Below are positions 51,933 to 61,031 of a stretch of DNA of 64,000 nt, piece after piece. A model generated the notes under the pieces. The model did no database searches. It saw only the letters and a program-made list of their open reading frames with translations, and was not told where the DNA came from. The translations under genes and the position numbers were made by a program. The stretch comes from Pontibacter sp. G13 (GTDB taxonomy: Bacteria; Bacteroidota; Bacteroidia; J057), in contig NZ_CP134696.1 in assembly GCF_031851795.1 (NCBI RefSeq), forward strand, positions 5,890,001 to 5,954,000. The letters run 5' to 3'. Positions within the stretch are counted from its first letter, which is position 1; every line of letters begins with the position of its first letter.

Positions 51933-53165
51933 ATGACCAAATCTCTATCCCTAAGTTTGCTCGGGGGATTGATGGCAATTTGGGGTTGCCAGACTGCTTC
52001 ACCCGACGCCCCCTCCCTTGAGGAACAAGCCGACCAATTGGCCCACAAATTCATCATCGCCGATGGCCACGTAGATTTGCCCTACCGCATGCGGGTCCGC
52101 AATTTTCGCCTCGAAAAGGAGTATCTCGATGTCTCCAAGCGCACCGAAGGCGGGGATTTTGACTTCGTACGTGCCCAAGAAGGCGGTCTGGATGCGCCCT
52201 TCATGTCCATCTATATCCCTGCCAAGCATCAGGAAACGCCGGGACGTTCTGCCGAAGTCGCAGATAGTCTCATCGATCTGGTGGAAGGGGTCGCTGAGCG
52301 GTATCCTGAGCAATTTGCGGTAGCGACTTCCCCCGCAGAAGTGCAGGAAGCATTTGCAGCTGGAAAGGTCGCCTTGCCGATGGGGATGGAGAATGGATCT
52401 CCGCTGGAGTCCATCGAACTGGTCCAGCATTTCTATGATCGCGGCGTTCGCTATGTGACGCTGACGCATAGCAAGGACAACCTCATCTGCGATTCCAGCT
52501 ACGACACCACCCGCACGCACAACGGACTCAGTGCTTATGGCGAGGAAGTAGTCAAGGAAATGAATCGCGTCGGGATCATGGTGGACATTTCCCATGTATC
52601 GGACAGTGCATTCTTTGATGTGTTGGCCATGACAGATGTGCCGATGATTGCGTCTCACTCTTCTTGCCGATATTTCACGCCGGGTTTTGAGCGGAATATG
52701 AACGACGACATGCTCAAGGCGCTTGCGGAAAAGGATGGGGTGATCATGATCAATTTCGGGTCCACCTTCATTGATTCGACCTCTCAGCAATTCTACAATT
52801 CCATGCGTGCCGAAATGGCGGATTGGATGCGGGAAAACAAGGTCCAATGGGGCGATTCCGCGTACGATGCCAAGGTCGAGGAATATAAGGAAACTCACGG
52901 CGGCGGATTTTCTTCCGTCCATGTGGTGGCGGATCACATCCAGCATGTGGTGGAAGTGGCGGGGATCGATCACGTAGGATTTGGTTCCGATTTCGATGGG
53001 GTAGGAGATACCTTGCCGACCGGCTTGAAAGATGTGGCAGATTATCCTAACTTGATAGCTGAATTGCTTCGGAGAGGTTTCACTCCCGAAGACATTGAAA
53101 AGATCGCCAGTGGAAACCTCTTCCGGGTCTGGAATGCCGTTCAGGCAGCTTCAGCCGGGGCATAA
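51933..53165 (+). CDS. Membrane dipeptidase (peptidase family M19), lipoprotein
   Basis: A 410-residue lipoprotein (lipobox IWGCQTAS; start ATG 51933) of the renal-dipeptidase family. Zinc ligands appear in order: His/Asp of DGHVDLPYRM, Glu in MGMENGSPL, His in DISHVSDSAFF and His in ASHSSCR; GFGSDFDGV is also characteristic. It cleaves dipeptides, including D-amino-acid ones, probably in the periplasm. Single gene with a terminator downstream. Confidence 0.92.
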   Translation: MTKSLSLSLLGGLMAIWGCQTASPDAPSLEEQADQLAHKFIIADGHVDLPYRMRVRNFRLEKEYLDVSKRTEGGDFDFVRAQEGGLDAPFMSIYIPAKHQETPGRSAEVADSLIDLVEGVAERYPEQFAVATSPAEVQEAFAAGKVALPMGMENGSPLESIELVQHFYDRGVRYVTLTHSKDNLICDSSYDTTRTHNGLSAYGEEVVKEMNRVGIMVDISHVSDSAFFDVLAMTDVPMIASHSSCRYFTPGFERNMNDDMLKALAEKDGVIMINFGSTFIDSTSQQFYNSMRAEMADWMRENKVQWGDSAYDAKVEEYKETHGGGFSSVHVVADHIQHVVEVAGIDHVGFGSDFDGVGDTLPTGLKDVADYPNLIAELLRRGFTPEDIEKIASGNLFRVWNAVQAASAGA

Positions 53166-53193
53166 GGAATCCTCGACATATCTATTGCTACTC

Positions 53194-53230
53194 AGGGGCC
53201 GCCTTTTTTGGGTGGCCTCTACTCGTTTTG
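53194..53230 (+). terminator. Terminator of the M19 dipeptidase gene
   Basis: AGGGGCCGCC (53194-53203) pairs with GGTGGCCTCT (53211-53220) with two G-U pairs around a T-rich loop, followed by ACTCGTTTTG. Confidence 0.55.
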
Positions 53231-53482
53231 GGGGGTATGGATTAGATTAGTTTTTTGCGAAAATATTATCATTGGATATTCTTTAAATGGGAATTTGTGT
53301 CTCGGATTGGGAGTGGTGGTTAGAAAATATGTTCCGATTTTTTTATTTGTGTATTGATTATCAGGTGATTGTCTTGTGATTGCTTGATGGTCTGCGAAAA
53401 TTATCCTGATTGTATACTTATCGGAGGAATGATTGTACTAAAGTGTTGTTGATACCCAGGTTTACTTTTTAAACATACAGTG

Positions 53483-54157
53483 ATGAAAAGTTTTCTCCGT
53501 TTCTACCTATTGGCCACCCTCGTGGTCTTCCTTTGTTCCTGTAGCGAAAAGCTCGAATTCGAAGGAGATGGGACGCTTGAATTGGCGTTTGACCTCAACA
53601 CCGAGTCAGCTGGCCTCAACAAGACCCAGAGCGGCAATTTGTCTTTTACCACCGGATTCATTCGGATTATCGAAGTGGAATTTGAGGCGGAATGGGCAGG
53701 GGATTCCTCCATCTATGTGGAGAGAGAACAAGTGACCACCGTCGATTTCGCTACCGGAGCGGTGACGCCGCCATTGAATCTCGTGGTACCAGCGGGCGAG
53801 TATGAGGAAGTATCTCTGGAAGTGGGCATTTTCGATGAAAACGATCAGCCAGCCATGGTGTTTGAGGGATCCTATACCAAGACGGATGGAACGGTTGTGC
53901 CCATTGTCTTGGAAGTCCCGGGCGGAGAAACCTTCGAAGTGTCGGGTGAACAGGTTACGATTGCCTCTAATGTTGCGGCTTTGGCCACCCTTACCTTTGA
54001 TCCGGTGTCTTGGTTCAACGGTGTGCGCGCAACTGCACTAGATCGTGCCCGGGTGAATGCGAGCGGCAAACTATTGATCAGTGAATACTTCAATGAGGAT
54101 ATTTTTGACTTGGTGATGGACGGACTGGATCGCCAGACGGAAGCCCACTTCGAATAG
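53483..54157 (+). CDS. Lipoprotein of unknown function
   Basis: A 224-residue lipoprotein (start ATG 53483; lipobox VFLCSCSEK). After the anchor there is a beta-rich domain with the repeated scheme of carbohydrate- or DUF4382-like folds (GDGTLELAFDLNTESAG, SFTTGFIRIIEVEFEAEW, VPAGEYEEVSLEVGIF). No catalytic motif. It is likely exposed at the outer membrane. Single gene with strong terminator. Confidence 0.65.
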   Translation: MKSFLRFYLLATLVVFLCSCSEKLEFEGDGTLELAFDLNTESAGLNKTQSGNLSFTTGFIRIIEVEFEAEWAGDSSIYVEREQVTTVDFATGAVTPPLNLVVPAGEYEEVSLEVGIFDENDQPAMVFEGSYTKTDGTVVPIVLEVPGGETFEVSGEQVTIASNVAALATLTFDPVSWFNGVRATALDRARVNASGKLLISEYFNEDIFDLVMDGLDRQTEAHFE

Positions 54158-54190
54158 GTCAACTATCCCTCTTAATCAAGAATAATAAAC

Positions 54191-54238
54191 CCCAAGAGGC
54201 TGTCCTTATGCGCAAGGGCAGCCTCTTGGGTGTTTGGG
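54191..54238 (+). terminator. Strong terminator of the 53483 lipoprotein gene
   Basis: A perfect 12-bp stem, CCCAAGAGGCTG (54191-54202) with CAGCCTCTTGGG (54219-54230), then TGTTTGGG. Confidence 0.8.
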
Positions 54239-54279
54239 TAGGCATGGGACTCGATTGGAAGCGATGATCTTGCGGCCCC

Positions 54280-54319
54280 AAACGAAACGAGCTGAACACC
54301 AGAGGGTGCTCAGCTCGTT
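54280..54319 (-). terminator. Terminator of the 54347 lipoprotein gene
   Basis: AACGAGCTGA (54286-54295) pairs with TCAGCTCGTT (54310-54319), extended by four pairs inside around an AGAG loop. On the minus strand it is followed by TCGTTTGG, 28 bp past the stop. Confidence 0.75.
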
Positions 54320-54346
54320 GGAGTTCAGTCTAACACTGAAGATTTA

Positions 54347-55117
54347 TTATTCTGTTGGATACGGATCACCAATGTTGAAAATGCAATCAGCACCCCCACC
54401 TACAACCAATAGGCCTTGGCATAAACCGTAGGTCTTTTTGCCTGGGCATCGAGAATCCCATTCATGGCATGTTTTGATGCCAATGGCCTCTGCCTCTTCG
54501 GTTTTATTTGAGCTAATAGGATAGAGCTGGCTGAAGTCTTCAGCATACTTGACCTGAATCGGGCTAATGTCAGACCTCGTGATGTAAACCAGAGAAGTCA
54601 GTTCAAGATCCAGTTCCTCTTCAGCCCAATCTGCCAAATCCCATGCATGGTCTATTGAATTGAGTGGGATGAGGTGCTGTTGGATCAATTCAAATCCATC
54701 AGGATTGGGACGGAGTAAAGAGTATACCACCCCTTCTTCTCGGGAGTCGGTTACCCCGATTAGTGGAAGCTGGTCGAGGTCAATCTGCTTGGGGCCTTCG
54801 GTGGGTCGAAGATCCGAATACAAAATCACTTGGAACACCGCGTGGCTGTTGAAGAATTCAGAGGACACCAACTTGTTGGAGATGTGTTGGAAGTCTTCTG
54901 GGGAAACCCGCGAATAGCCCAAGAATTCATTGCTGTAAAGCTCCCTCATTTCGATTTTAGCCAATGGAGTTTCCATTGTCTCCGTGGCGGAGCTGAGTTG
55001 AAGGGTGGTGTTGAATTCCGGCGCCTCAAGCACTTGGTTGTCCATGCTGCATGCAGACAGCATGATCCCCATCAAGGCGAAGGCCGAAAAAAGTAAGATA
55101 CTGGATTGTTTGAACAT
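54347..55117 (-). CDS. Lipoprotein with Cys-rich C-terminus
   Basis: A 256-residue lipoprotein (start ATG 55117; lipobox MLSACSMD). Mature region is mixed alpha/beta with no motif I know. The C-terminus carries five Cys in about 35 residues (KTCHEWDSRCPGKKTYGLCQGLL, then GADCIF), so it is probably disulphide-bonded outside the cytoplasm. Such Cys knots occur in several Bacteroidota lipoproteins, but I cannot name the family. Single gene. Confidence 0.65.
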   Translation of the reverse strand: MFKQSSILLFSAFALMGIMLSACSMDNQVLEAPEFNTTLQLSSATETMETPLAKIEMRELYSNEFLGYSRVSPEDFQHISNKLVSSEFFNSHAVFQVILYSDLRPTEGPKQIDLDQLPLIGVTDSREEGVVYSLLRPNPDGFELIQQHLIPLNSIDHAWDLADWAEEELDLELTSLVYITRSDISPIQVKYAEDFSQLYPISSNKTEEAEAIGIKTCHEWDSRCPGKKTYGLCQGLLVVGGGADCIFNIGDPYPTE

Positions 55118-55409
55118 AAGTAAATAGGTTTTGTGGGTTGATCCCACATGGGCGATAATATGAAAGTAGGGATATAAACCAAGTTTTCAAAAGTTTTGTT
55201 TCTAACACTATTTGATTAAATGGGATGATTCGTAAGATTTTAATTGGGTAATATGAATTTAATTCTGGTTTGTTTAATTGCTGAAATGTGTAACTCGTGC
55301 AATGAATAGGGTTATTGTAGATCTGAAAGGTTTCAAATTGGCCCAAAATGACAATTTTGACCGTGTAAGATTTTTGAAAATTGCCCGCTCTGAAAAGCGT
55401 CGTATAAAA

Positions 55410-55445
55410 GACAATCGGCGTAAGGAGCACCTTACGCCGATTGTC
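55410..55445 (-). terminator. Long perfect hairpin, probable terminator of the nucleotidyltransferase gene
   Basis: GACAATCGGCGTAAGG (55410-55425) pairs perfectly with CCTTACGCCGATTGTC (55430-55445) around a 4-nt loop, 16 bp in all. On the minus strand it is followed by TTTTATAC, about 110 bp past the stop of the 55554 gene. The flanks (55118-55553) hold no gene. Confidence 0.7.
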
Positions 55446-55553
55446 GGAAATTTTTGCAGATTGATTATCAATCGCTTATACGTATGAGTGGGAAATGGCC
55501 TCTGTTTTTAAGGCGTTTTTCCTGCGAGGAGCATCGGTTTCGCTCCCTGAAAC

Positions 55554-56474
55554 TTATACCGCTTCCTGAGAGTGGTCCCACAATTTGGCGGGATAGACGC
55601 CTTGGGCGACCAGCTCCTTCAAAGCTTCAACAGCAGCTTCCTTATCTTCCTTGTAAGTCACCCCAAACCATTTGGCCTCGGAAGTGAGCAATTCTACGTC
55701 CGTTTCCTTCTCATTGATGGAGCGGCTCATGACCGTAGGGATGTAGAACTCGGATTTCAACTCGTGGCTGTGCGCTTGGATGAATTCGTGGAAGAACTCA
55801 TTTGCATAGCTAAATACCTTCGGCGTGAAGCCCATGATGTTCATGGAGACGATGGTGTCTTCATCCAAGGGCTGAGTTTCGCCGTTGTCCTCGAATTCGA
55901 TGCCCGATTCGGTGCGGGAGATTTTTGTGCGCTCGGTGATGGATACCAGGTGCCCATCCTCGTCCGCCTCGCATACACCGCGTGAAACGGAGCCGAAGTC
56001 GGAAAGGGTATTCTTGAGTTTGTAGCCCAGCAGGCAGAAGGTGTTCTCTTCGACTTCGCGAGCGGCAAGCCAAGCACCGATCGTTTCAAATGCTTCGCGA
56101 CCGTAGAAGTCGTCCGCATTGATCATCGCAAATGGCTCTTGGATGGCCTCAGCGGCTACCAATACCGCATGCCCGGTTCCCCAAGGCTTCACGCGATCGG
56201 CAGGAACTTCGATGCCCTCAGGTACATTGTCCAGCTCTTGGAGCACGTAGTCCACTTCGATCTTGTCGCTGAATTTGCCTGCGAAATGCTCCTTGAACTC
56301 CTGTTCGATGCTTTGGCGGATGACAAATACAACCTTGCCGAATCCTGCACGGATGGCGTCGAATACTGAGTAGTCAATGATGGTCTCGCCAGATGGTCCG
56401 AGTTGGTCGAGCTGTTTCAGGCTTCCGTAACGGCTACCGATCCCGGCGGCCAAAATCAATAACGTGGGTTTCAT
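55554..56474 (-). CDS. Sugar-phosphate nucleotidyltransferase
   Basis: A 306-residue nucleotidyltransferase (GT-A like fold) of the type that forms NDP-sugars. N-terminal LILAAGIGSRYGSLKQLDQLGPSGE is the pyrophosphorylase G-rich loop; GTGHAVLVAA and the Asp motif AMINADDFYG follow. It resembles a Bacteroidota group often annotated just 'nucleotidyltransferase', close to GalU/RmlA. The sugar cannot be told from sequence. Single gene. Confidence 0.85.
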   Translation of the reverse strand: MKPTLLILAAGIGSRYGSLKQLDQLGPSGETIIDYSVFDAIRAGFGKVVFVIRQSIEQEFKEHFAGKFSDKIEVDYVLQELDNVPEGIEVPADRVKPWGTGHAVLVAAEAIQEPFAMINADDFYGREAFETIGAWLAAREVEENTFCLLGYKLKNTLSDFGSVSRGVCEADEDGHLVSITERTKISRTESGIEFEDNGETQPLDEDTIVSMNIMGFTPKVFSYANEFFHEFIQAHSHELKSEFYIPTVMSRSINEKETDVELLTSEAKWFGVTYKEDKEAAVEALKELVAQGVYPAKLWDHSQEAV

Positions 56475-56889
56475 TGATGGAATATCGTTGCAGTTGAATC
56501 TTGTAATTCGAGTGTAGCTCCTGTAGATAGCATGTTGAGGGAGGTTTACCTCCCATAGAGAGGTGAGGCCGCAGAATTCCGCTTCCTCTGCAACATTACA
56601 ATTCCCATGTTAAGGAATCATAAGGATGCTGTCGTAATTCTTACAGGAGTTTTCCAGCAAAAAAGGTACCCGAAAGGGACGTCTGGGCAGGTGTACTGCG
56701 GGAATGGTCCCTCCGGCTGGGCCAAGGTCCGATATTGGAGGATGATGGGGTGGGAATAGTTCGCGAATGGCCTCGCTGAAATAAATAAGGGACCGGAATA
56801 ATTATCCGGCCCCACACAACCAAACTCAAACTACTTCTCTACGAAGTAGGGATTTTTTTCAAATATAAGTCAACCTTTTTTCGAAATTT
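56475..56889. other. Intergenic region with terminator, otherwise no gene
   Basis: About 415 bp. It contains the promoter zone of the nucleotidyltransferase at the right end of this gap on the minus strand side (no exact box seen) and a terminator at 56789-56813 from the gene to the right. Confidence 0.4.
56783..56813 (-). terminator. Terminator of the stomatin-like gene
   Basis: GGGACCGGA (56789-56797) pairs with TCCGGCCCC (56805-56813) with one mismatch and an AT-rich loop; on the minus strand it is followed by TTATTTATTT. A shorter hairpin (ACTACTTC/GAAGTAG at 56831-56848) lies between it and the stop. Confidence 0.7.
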
Positions 56890-57852
56890 TTACTCTCCGT
56901 CTTCCAAATATCTAGGAGTTTGTGAAGCTTCCAATTTCGGTTTAGGGGTATGTTTCAGCTCTTCGCCCATCATGCTCGCCGCTGAGAATGAGGTGATCAT
57001 CTGATTCATCATGTCGCTGGCATTGCTCGGGCTATTGGGCAACAAGACGAGGTTGGAGCGGCTATTGGAGCCCATCGCCTGCAACGTATCGTAGTGCTGA
57101 GTCACGACGATCAGGGCAGAAGCTTCCTGAGAATTGATGCCTACCTTGTTCAATGCCTCTACAGAATCCTCCAAGCCTTTGGCGATCTCACGACGCTGGT
57201 CGGCGATCCCTTGACCTTGCAATTTCTTGGACTCGGCCTCTGCTTGTGCGATGGCCACGATCTTGATCCGGTCAGCTTCCGCTTCATAGTGGGCTGCGAT
57301 CTTCTCGCGTTCTGCCGCGTTGATTCGGTTCATGGAACGCTTCACCTGCTCGTCAGGATCGATGTCGGTGACGAGGGCCTTGACGATGCCGTATCCGTAG
57401 TTTTCCATGGCTTCGGCAAGCTCGGATTTGATGGCGATGGCGATGTCGTCCTTACGTGCAAATACTTCGTCCAATTTCATCTTCGGTACTTCGGCACGTA
57501 CCACGTCGAATACGTAGGAAGTAATCTGCGTCTTGGGATCTTCCAATTCGTAGAATGCGTCGTACACCTTGCTTTTGAGGACTTGGTACTGTACAGATAC
57601 CTTCAGGTGCACAAATACGTCATCGAGGGTCTTGGTCTCGACCTTGACGTCCAATTGCTGGACCTTGAGACTCAAACGGCCTGCCACGGTGTCAATGAAT
57701 GGGATCTTGATTTGAAATCCTGGAGGCGCGACACGCTGGAACTTTCCGAGGCGTTGGATGACGACGGCTTGCTTTTGTTTGACGATGACCCAGCCGGAAC
57801 GAAAGAAGGCGAGGCCACCTATAGCTGCGAGAGCTCCAAATACGATTTCCAT
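56890..57852 (-). CDS. SPFH/Band 7 (stomatin-like, paraslipin) protein
   Basis: A 320-residue protein with an N-terminal membrane helix (FGALAAIGGLAFFRSGWVIV) and the SPFH domain to about residue 230 (VIQRLGKFQRVAPPGFQIKIPFID, AEMENYGYGI-type AMENYGYGIVKALVTDIDPDEQVKRSMNRINAAEREK). Then follows the coiled-coil of the family (AAHYEAEADRIKIVAIAQAEAESKKL). These proteins form large oligomers at the inner membrane and often work with NfeD; no NfeD gene is next to it here. Ends in a polar tail (TPRYLEDGE). Confidence 0.92.
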   Translation of the reverse strand: MEIVFGALAAIGGLAFFRSGWVIVKQKQAVVIQRLGKFQRVAPPGFQIKIPFIDTVAGRLSLKVQQLDVKVETKTLDDVFVHLKVSVQYQVLKSKVYDAFYELEDPKTQITSYVFDVVRAEVPKMKLDEVFARKDDIAIAIKSELAEAMENYGYGIVKALVTDIDPDEQVKRSMNRINAAEREKIAAHYEAEADRIKIVAIAQAEAESKKLQGQGIADQRREIAKGLEDSVEALNKVGINSQEASALIVVTQHYDTLQAMGSNSRSNLVLLPNSPSNASDMMNQMITSFSAASMMGEELKHTPKPKLEASQTPRYLEDGE

Positions 57853-58140
57853 AATGGCGAATTGATTGTTTTGGTCTTGAAAATTACAGGGTTGTGACTA
57901 TACGATAATGAACGGACGTGCATCTCCAAGGTTGGAATGTTGTCATTCTCATTTTGTATCGTGCATTTCCCGAAAATGCGTACTTGGATAACTTACAAAA
58001 AGATTCGGAAATAAGTATCTTTGCACGTTCTTTTCGACGCATAAGGGGGAGGACAAATATCCGTGATGCGATTTTGCCCACTCCAATCCGTCGACATTTG
58101 GCCGTCCAACACGGCAATGCATTGATTTTCCGATAATTTC

Positions 58141-59496
58141 ATGGCACAGAAACCATCCATTCCCAAGGGTACCCGCGATTTCCTCCCAGAAGTGATGCTC
58201 CGCCGAGAGCACATCTTCAATACCATCCGTAAGGTCTTCCGCAAATACGGCTATGTGCCGATCGAGACCCCGGCCATGGAACAACTGTCTGTGCTGACCG
58301 GAAAATACGGCGAGGAAGGCGACAAGCTCATCTTCAAGATCCTCAACAATGGGGACTTCCTCCGCAAGGCCAAATCCCTCGACAACGCCCAAAAGCTCTC
58401 CTTCGAAATCTCCGAAAAGGCGCTACGATATGACCTCACCGTGCCATTTGCTCGATTCGTGGTCATGAATCACAACGAACTTACCTTTCCCTTCAAGCGC
58501 TACCAGATTCAACCCGTCTGGCGGGGAGATCGTCCCGGCAAGGGCCGCTACCGTGAATTCTACCAGTGCGACGCCGATGTCGTGGGCTCTGACTCGCTCA
58601 TGTACGAGGCGGAATTCGTCGCGATCTATGACGAGGTGCTGTCCACACTCGGTCTGCCCGGATTCTCGATTTTGCTCAACAACCGCAAGATCCTTAGCGG
58701 ATATGCGGAACTGGCAGGTCAGCCGGACAAGGTCGGCGATATCTGTATCTCCATCGACAAGCTGGACAAGATCGGAGAGGACGGCGTACGCGGAGAACTC
58801 GCCAATCGTGGAATCTCTGAGAGCGCGGCGGATGATATCTTCCAGTTGATCTCCTTCGAAGGGACCAATGAAGAGAAGCTCGCATTCTTGGAGGAGAAGT
58901 TCGCCAACTGCGAGGTGGGTAAGCTGGGCGTCGCCGAAATGCGCGAGGTGCTGGATACACACCGCCATTTCTCCACCTTCAATGGAACCGTCACATTCGA
59001 TCTCACCTTGGCGCGCGGACTCGACTACTACACGGGGACGATCTTCGAGGTGAAGGCCCATGATGTCGCCATTGGCTCGATCTGTGGAGGAGGCCGTTAT
59101 GCGGATCTCACGGGGGTATTTGGCATGAAAGGCCTTTCCGGGGTGGGAATTTCCTTCGGTGCGGCGCGGATCTATGACGTGATGAACGAGCTCGGACTCT
59201 TCGGTCAGCTCGAGGAATCCGCCTCCAAGGTCATGCTTGTCAATTTCGGAGACGAAACCCGTGAGACCTGTCTCAAGGTGGTCAATCATCTACGTGGAGC
59301 GGGTATTTCGGCCGAGTTGTACCCGACTGCCGCCAAGATGAAGAAGCAATTCGGATACGCGGACAAGAAGCAGATTCCGTATACGCTGATGATCGGGACC
59401 GAGGAGATGAATTCCGGCGCCTACAAACTCAAGAATATGCAATCTGGAGACCAGTCCAGCCACACCTTGGAGGAATTGGTCGATCTGTTGAAATAA
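58141..59496 (+). CDS. hisS: Histidyl-tRNA synthetase
   Basis: A 451-residue class II synthetase. Motif 2 region FKRYQIQPVWRGDRPGKGRYREFYQCD; the histidine-binding LARGLDYYTG-type segment (TLARGLDYYTGTIFEVK) and motif 3-type GGGRYADL; C-terminal anticodon-binding domain from about residue 355 (KVMLVNFGDETRETC). It charges tRNA-His with histidine. Upstream, TATCTTTG (58016-58023) fits the promoter -7 box, though no well-placed TTG was found. Single gene. Confidence 0.96.
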   Translation: MAQKPSIPKGTRDFLPEVMLRREHIFNTIRKVFRKYGYVPIETPAMEQLSVLTGKYGEEGDKLIFKILNNGDFLRKAKSLDNAQKLSFEISEKALRYDLTVPFARFVVMNHNELTFPFKRYQIQPVWRGDRPGKGRYREFYQCDADVVGSDSLMYEAEFVAIYDEVLSTLGLPGFSILLNNRKILSGYAELAGQPDKVGDICISIDKLDKIGEDGVRGELANRGISESAADDIFQLISFEGTNEEKLAFLEEKFANCEVGKLGVAEMREVLDTHRHFSTFNGTVTFDLTLARGLDYYTGTIFEVKAHDVAIGSICGGGRYADLTGVFGMKGLSGVGISFGAARIYDVMNELGLFGQLEESASKVMLVNFGDETRETCLKVVNHLRGAGISAELYPTAAKMKKQFGYADKKQIPYTLMIGTEEMNSGAYKLKNMQSGDQSSHTLEELVDLLK

Positions 59497-59503
59497 GCTG
59501 GGG

Positions 59504-59958
59504 ATTTGGGCGCATCCCGGCGTCCATGCTTGATGGCACCGCTTGGCAAACATGTCGCCGGGCCGGGCTATGCGTGGGTCCGCTGTCGCTCCCGTCCTCG
59601 AATAGATATCCTGCGTTGAATTTCTCTGGCCATCGGGCATTGGGGAGATTCAGCGCTTTTTTTGTGGAGTTCTCGGACCTCGCCAAAGGCTCGCCACTTC
59701 TATCCCTTGCGCCGCACCATCAGCCGCACCTATTCGATTCAAGGGTGCGGATGGCCTTGCAGGGGCGTAAGTTGCTCGCAGGATTCAGTCGGCGGAGGAG
59801 CTGTTTTGGATGGGCTGGGTGAGATGTTCGGGCAGGCTGGAGTTTCTGGGGAACCCCATCCGCCGACCGAGCGATCAGCGAGTCCGGAGAGGAACGACCC
59901 GGCGACATGCAGTTTTGGCGTCATCTTTCCATCCAAGCACGCCGGGATACGCCCAAAT
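59504..59958. repeat. MITE-like intergenic repeat with imperfect terminal inverted repeats (455 bp)
   Basis: The ends are ATTTGGGCGCATCCCGGCGT (59504-59523) and the reverse complement of 19/20 identical sequence at 59939-59958. Similarity continues inwards (CATGTCGCCGGG on both arms). Internal sequence from about 59560 to 59730 matches the shorter copy at 5710-5929. There is no ORF of protein-like character. It lies between hisS and the DUF5996 gene. Non-coding, probably mobile by a transposase in trans, or a folded REP-type element. Confidence 0.65.
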
Positions 59959-60107
59959 ACAGTTCCCCTTCCCAAGTCCGCTAAATCCTTTCCTGCCGAG
60001 GCATTGCGTATGTCTCCTCCAGCGATAGATCATGTAGGAAATGCGACAATAAGTTGCGGGCGGATTGGCCAAATTGAGTGCTATCATCCACGCTCAATAC
60101 TCGCCTC

Positions 60108-61031
60108 ATGATTGACTACCGCACCAATGACGCATGGCCCAAGCTAGACTTCGAGGCCATGCAGGATACGATTGAGACGCTGCATCAATGGCTCCAGATT
60201 GTGGGCAAGGTGCGCCTCAAGACCATGCCCTGGCAAAATCATTCCTGGCACACGACCCTATTCGTGACCGTCAATGGATTCTCCACCCAATCCATTCCCT
60301 ATCAAGGGCAGATTTTCCAGATTGATTTTGATTTCCGGCTTCACAGGCTCGTCCTCCAATCCTCGAATGCCTCGCCTGTATCGATCAGCCTCCGGCCCAT
60401 GACAGTTGCCAGTTTCTACGCGGAATTGTTCGACAAGCTGGCAGAGATCGGCGTGGATGTCCAGATTCACGGCAGCCCCAATGAGGTCGATCCGGCCATC
60501 CCCTTTGCAGAAAATACCGTGAACAAGTCCTACGATCCGGACGCTGCGCAAGCCATCTGGCAGGCCATGATCCGCATCAACGAGGTGTTCAGTCGCTTTC
60601 GGGGAGAGTTTGTGGGTAAGGCGAGCCCTGTTCAGCTGTTCTGGGGGGCCTTTGACTTGGCGATTTCGAGATTTACGGGCAATCCTGCTCCGCTCCATCC
60701 GGGCGGCGCTCCCAATATGCCGGACGAGATCATGCAGGAATCCTACTCCAAGGAAGTGGCCAGCGCGGGCTTCTGGATCGGCAATCGCGATTTTCCGCGT
60801 CCGTTGTTCTATGCCTATATCTATCCGAGTACGGAGCATTTCGCCAAGCAACCCGTAAAGCCTGCGGAAGCGTATTACAGCGATTCCATGGGGGAATTCA
60901 TCCTCGAGTACGAAGCTGTGCGCACGGCGAGCGATCCCGACCAGACGCTCTACGAATTCTTGGTCAGTACCTATGATGCCGCAGCCGGGACCTCCAGCTG
61001 GGATCGTCCTCGATTGGAACGGGGAAATTAG
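60108..61031 (+). CDS. DUF5996 family protein
   Basis: A 307-residue soluble protein (start ATG 60108; the upstream in-frame codons do not fit). It matches the DUF5996 pattern: WPKLDFEAMQDTIETLHQWLQIVGKVRL, MPWQNHSWHTTLFV, and near the end FWIGNRDFPRPLFYAYIYP, GEFILEYEAVRTASDP and LYEFLVSTYDAAA. Function not known. The stop overlaps the convergent kinase gene by 4 nt. No signal peptide. Confidence 0.82.
   Translation: MIDYRTNDAWPKLDFEAMQDTIETLHQWLQIVGKVRLKTMPWQNHSWHTTLFVTVNGFSTQSIPYQGQIFQIDFDFRLHRLVLQSSNASPVSISLRPMTVASFYAELFDKLAEIGVDVQIHGSPNEVDPAIPFAENTVNKSYDPDAAQAIWQAMIRINEVFSRFRGEFVGKASPVQLFWGAFDLAISRFTGNPAPLHPGGAPNMPDEIMQESYSKEVASAGFWIGNRDFPRPLFYAYIYPSTEHFAKQPVKPAEAYYSDSMGEFILEYEAVRTASDPDQTLYEFLVSTYDAAAGTSSWDRPRLERGN

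Noticed and set aside
59540-60030. Several 60-150 codon ORFs in the intergenic repeat
   Set aside because: They overlap each other in many frames within a GC-rich repeat, a typical artefact.
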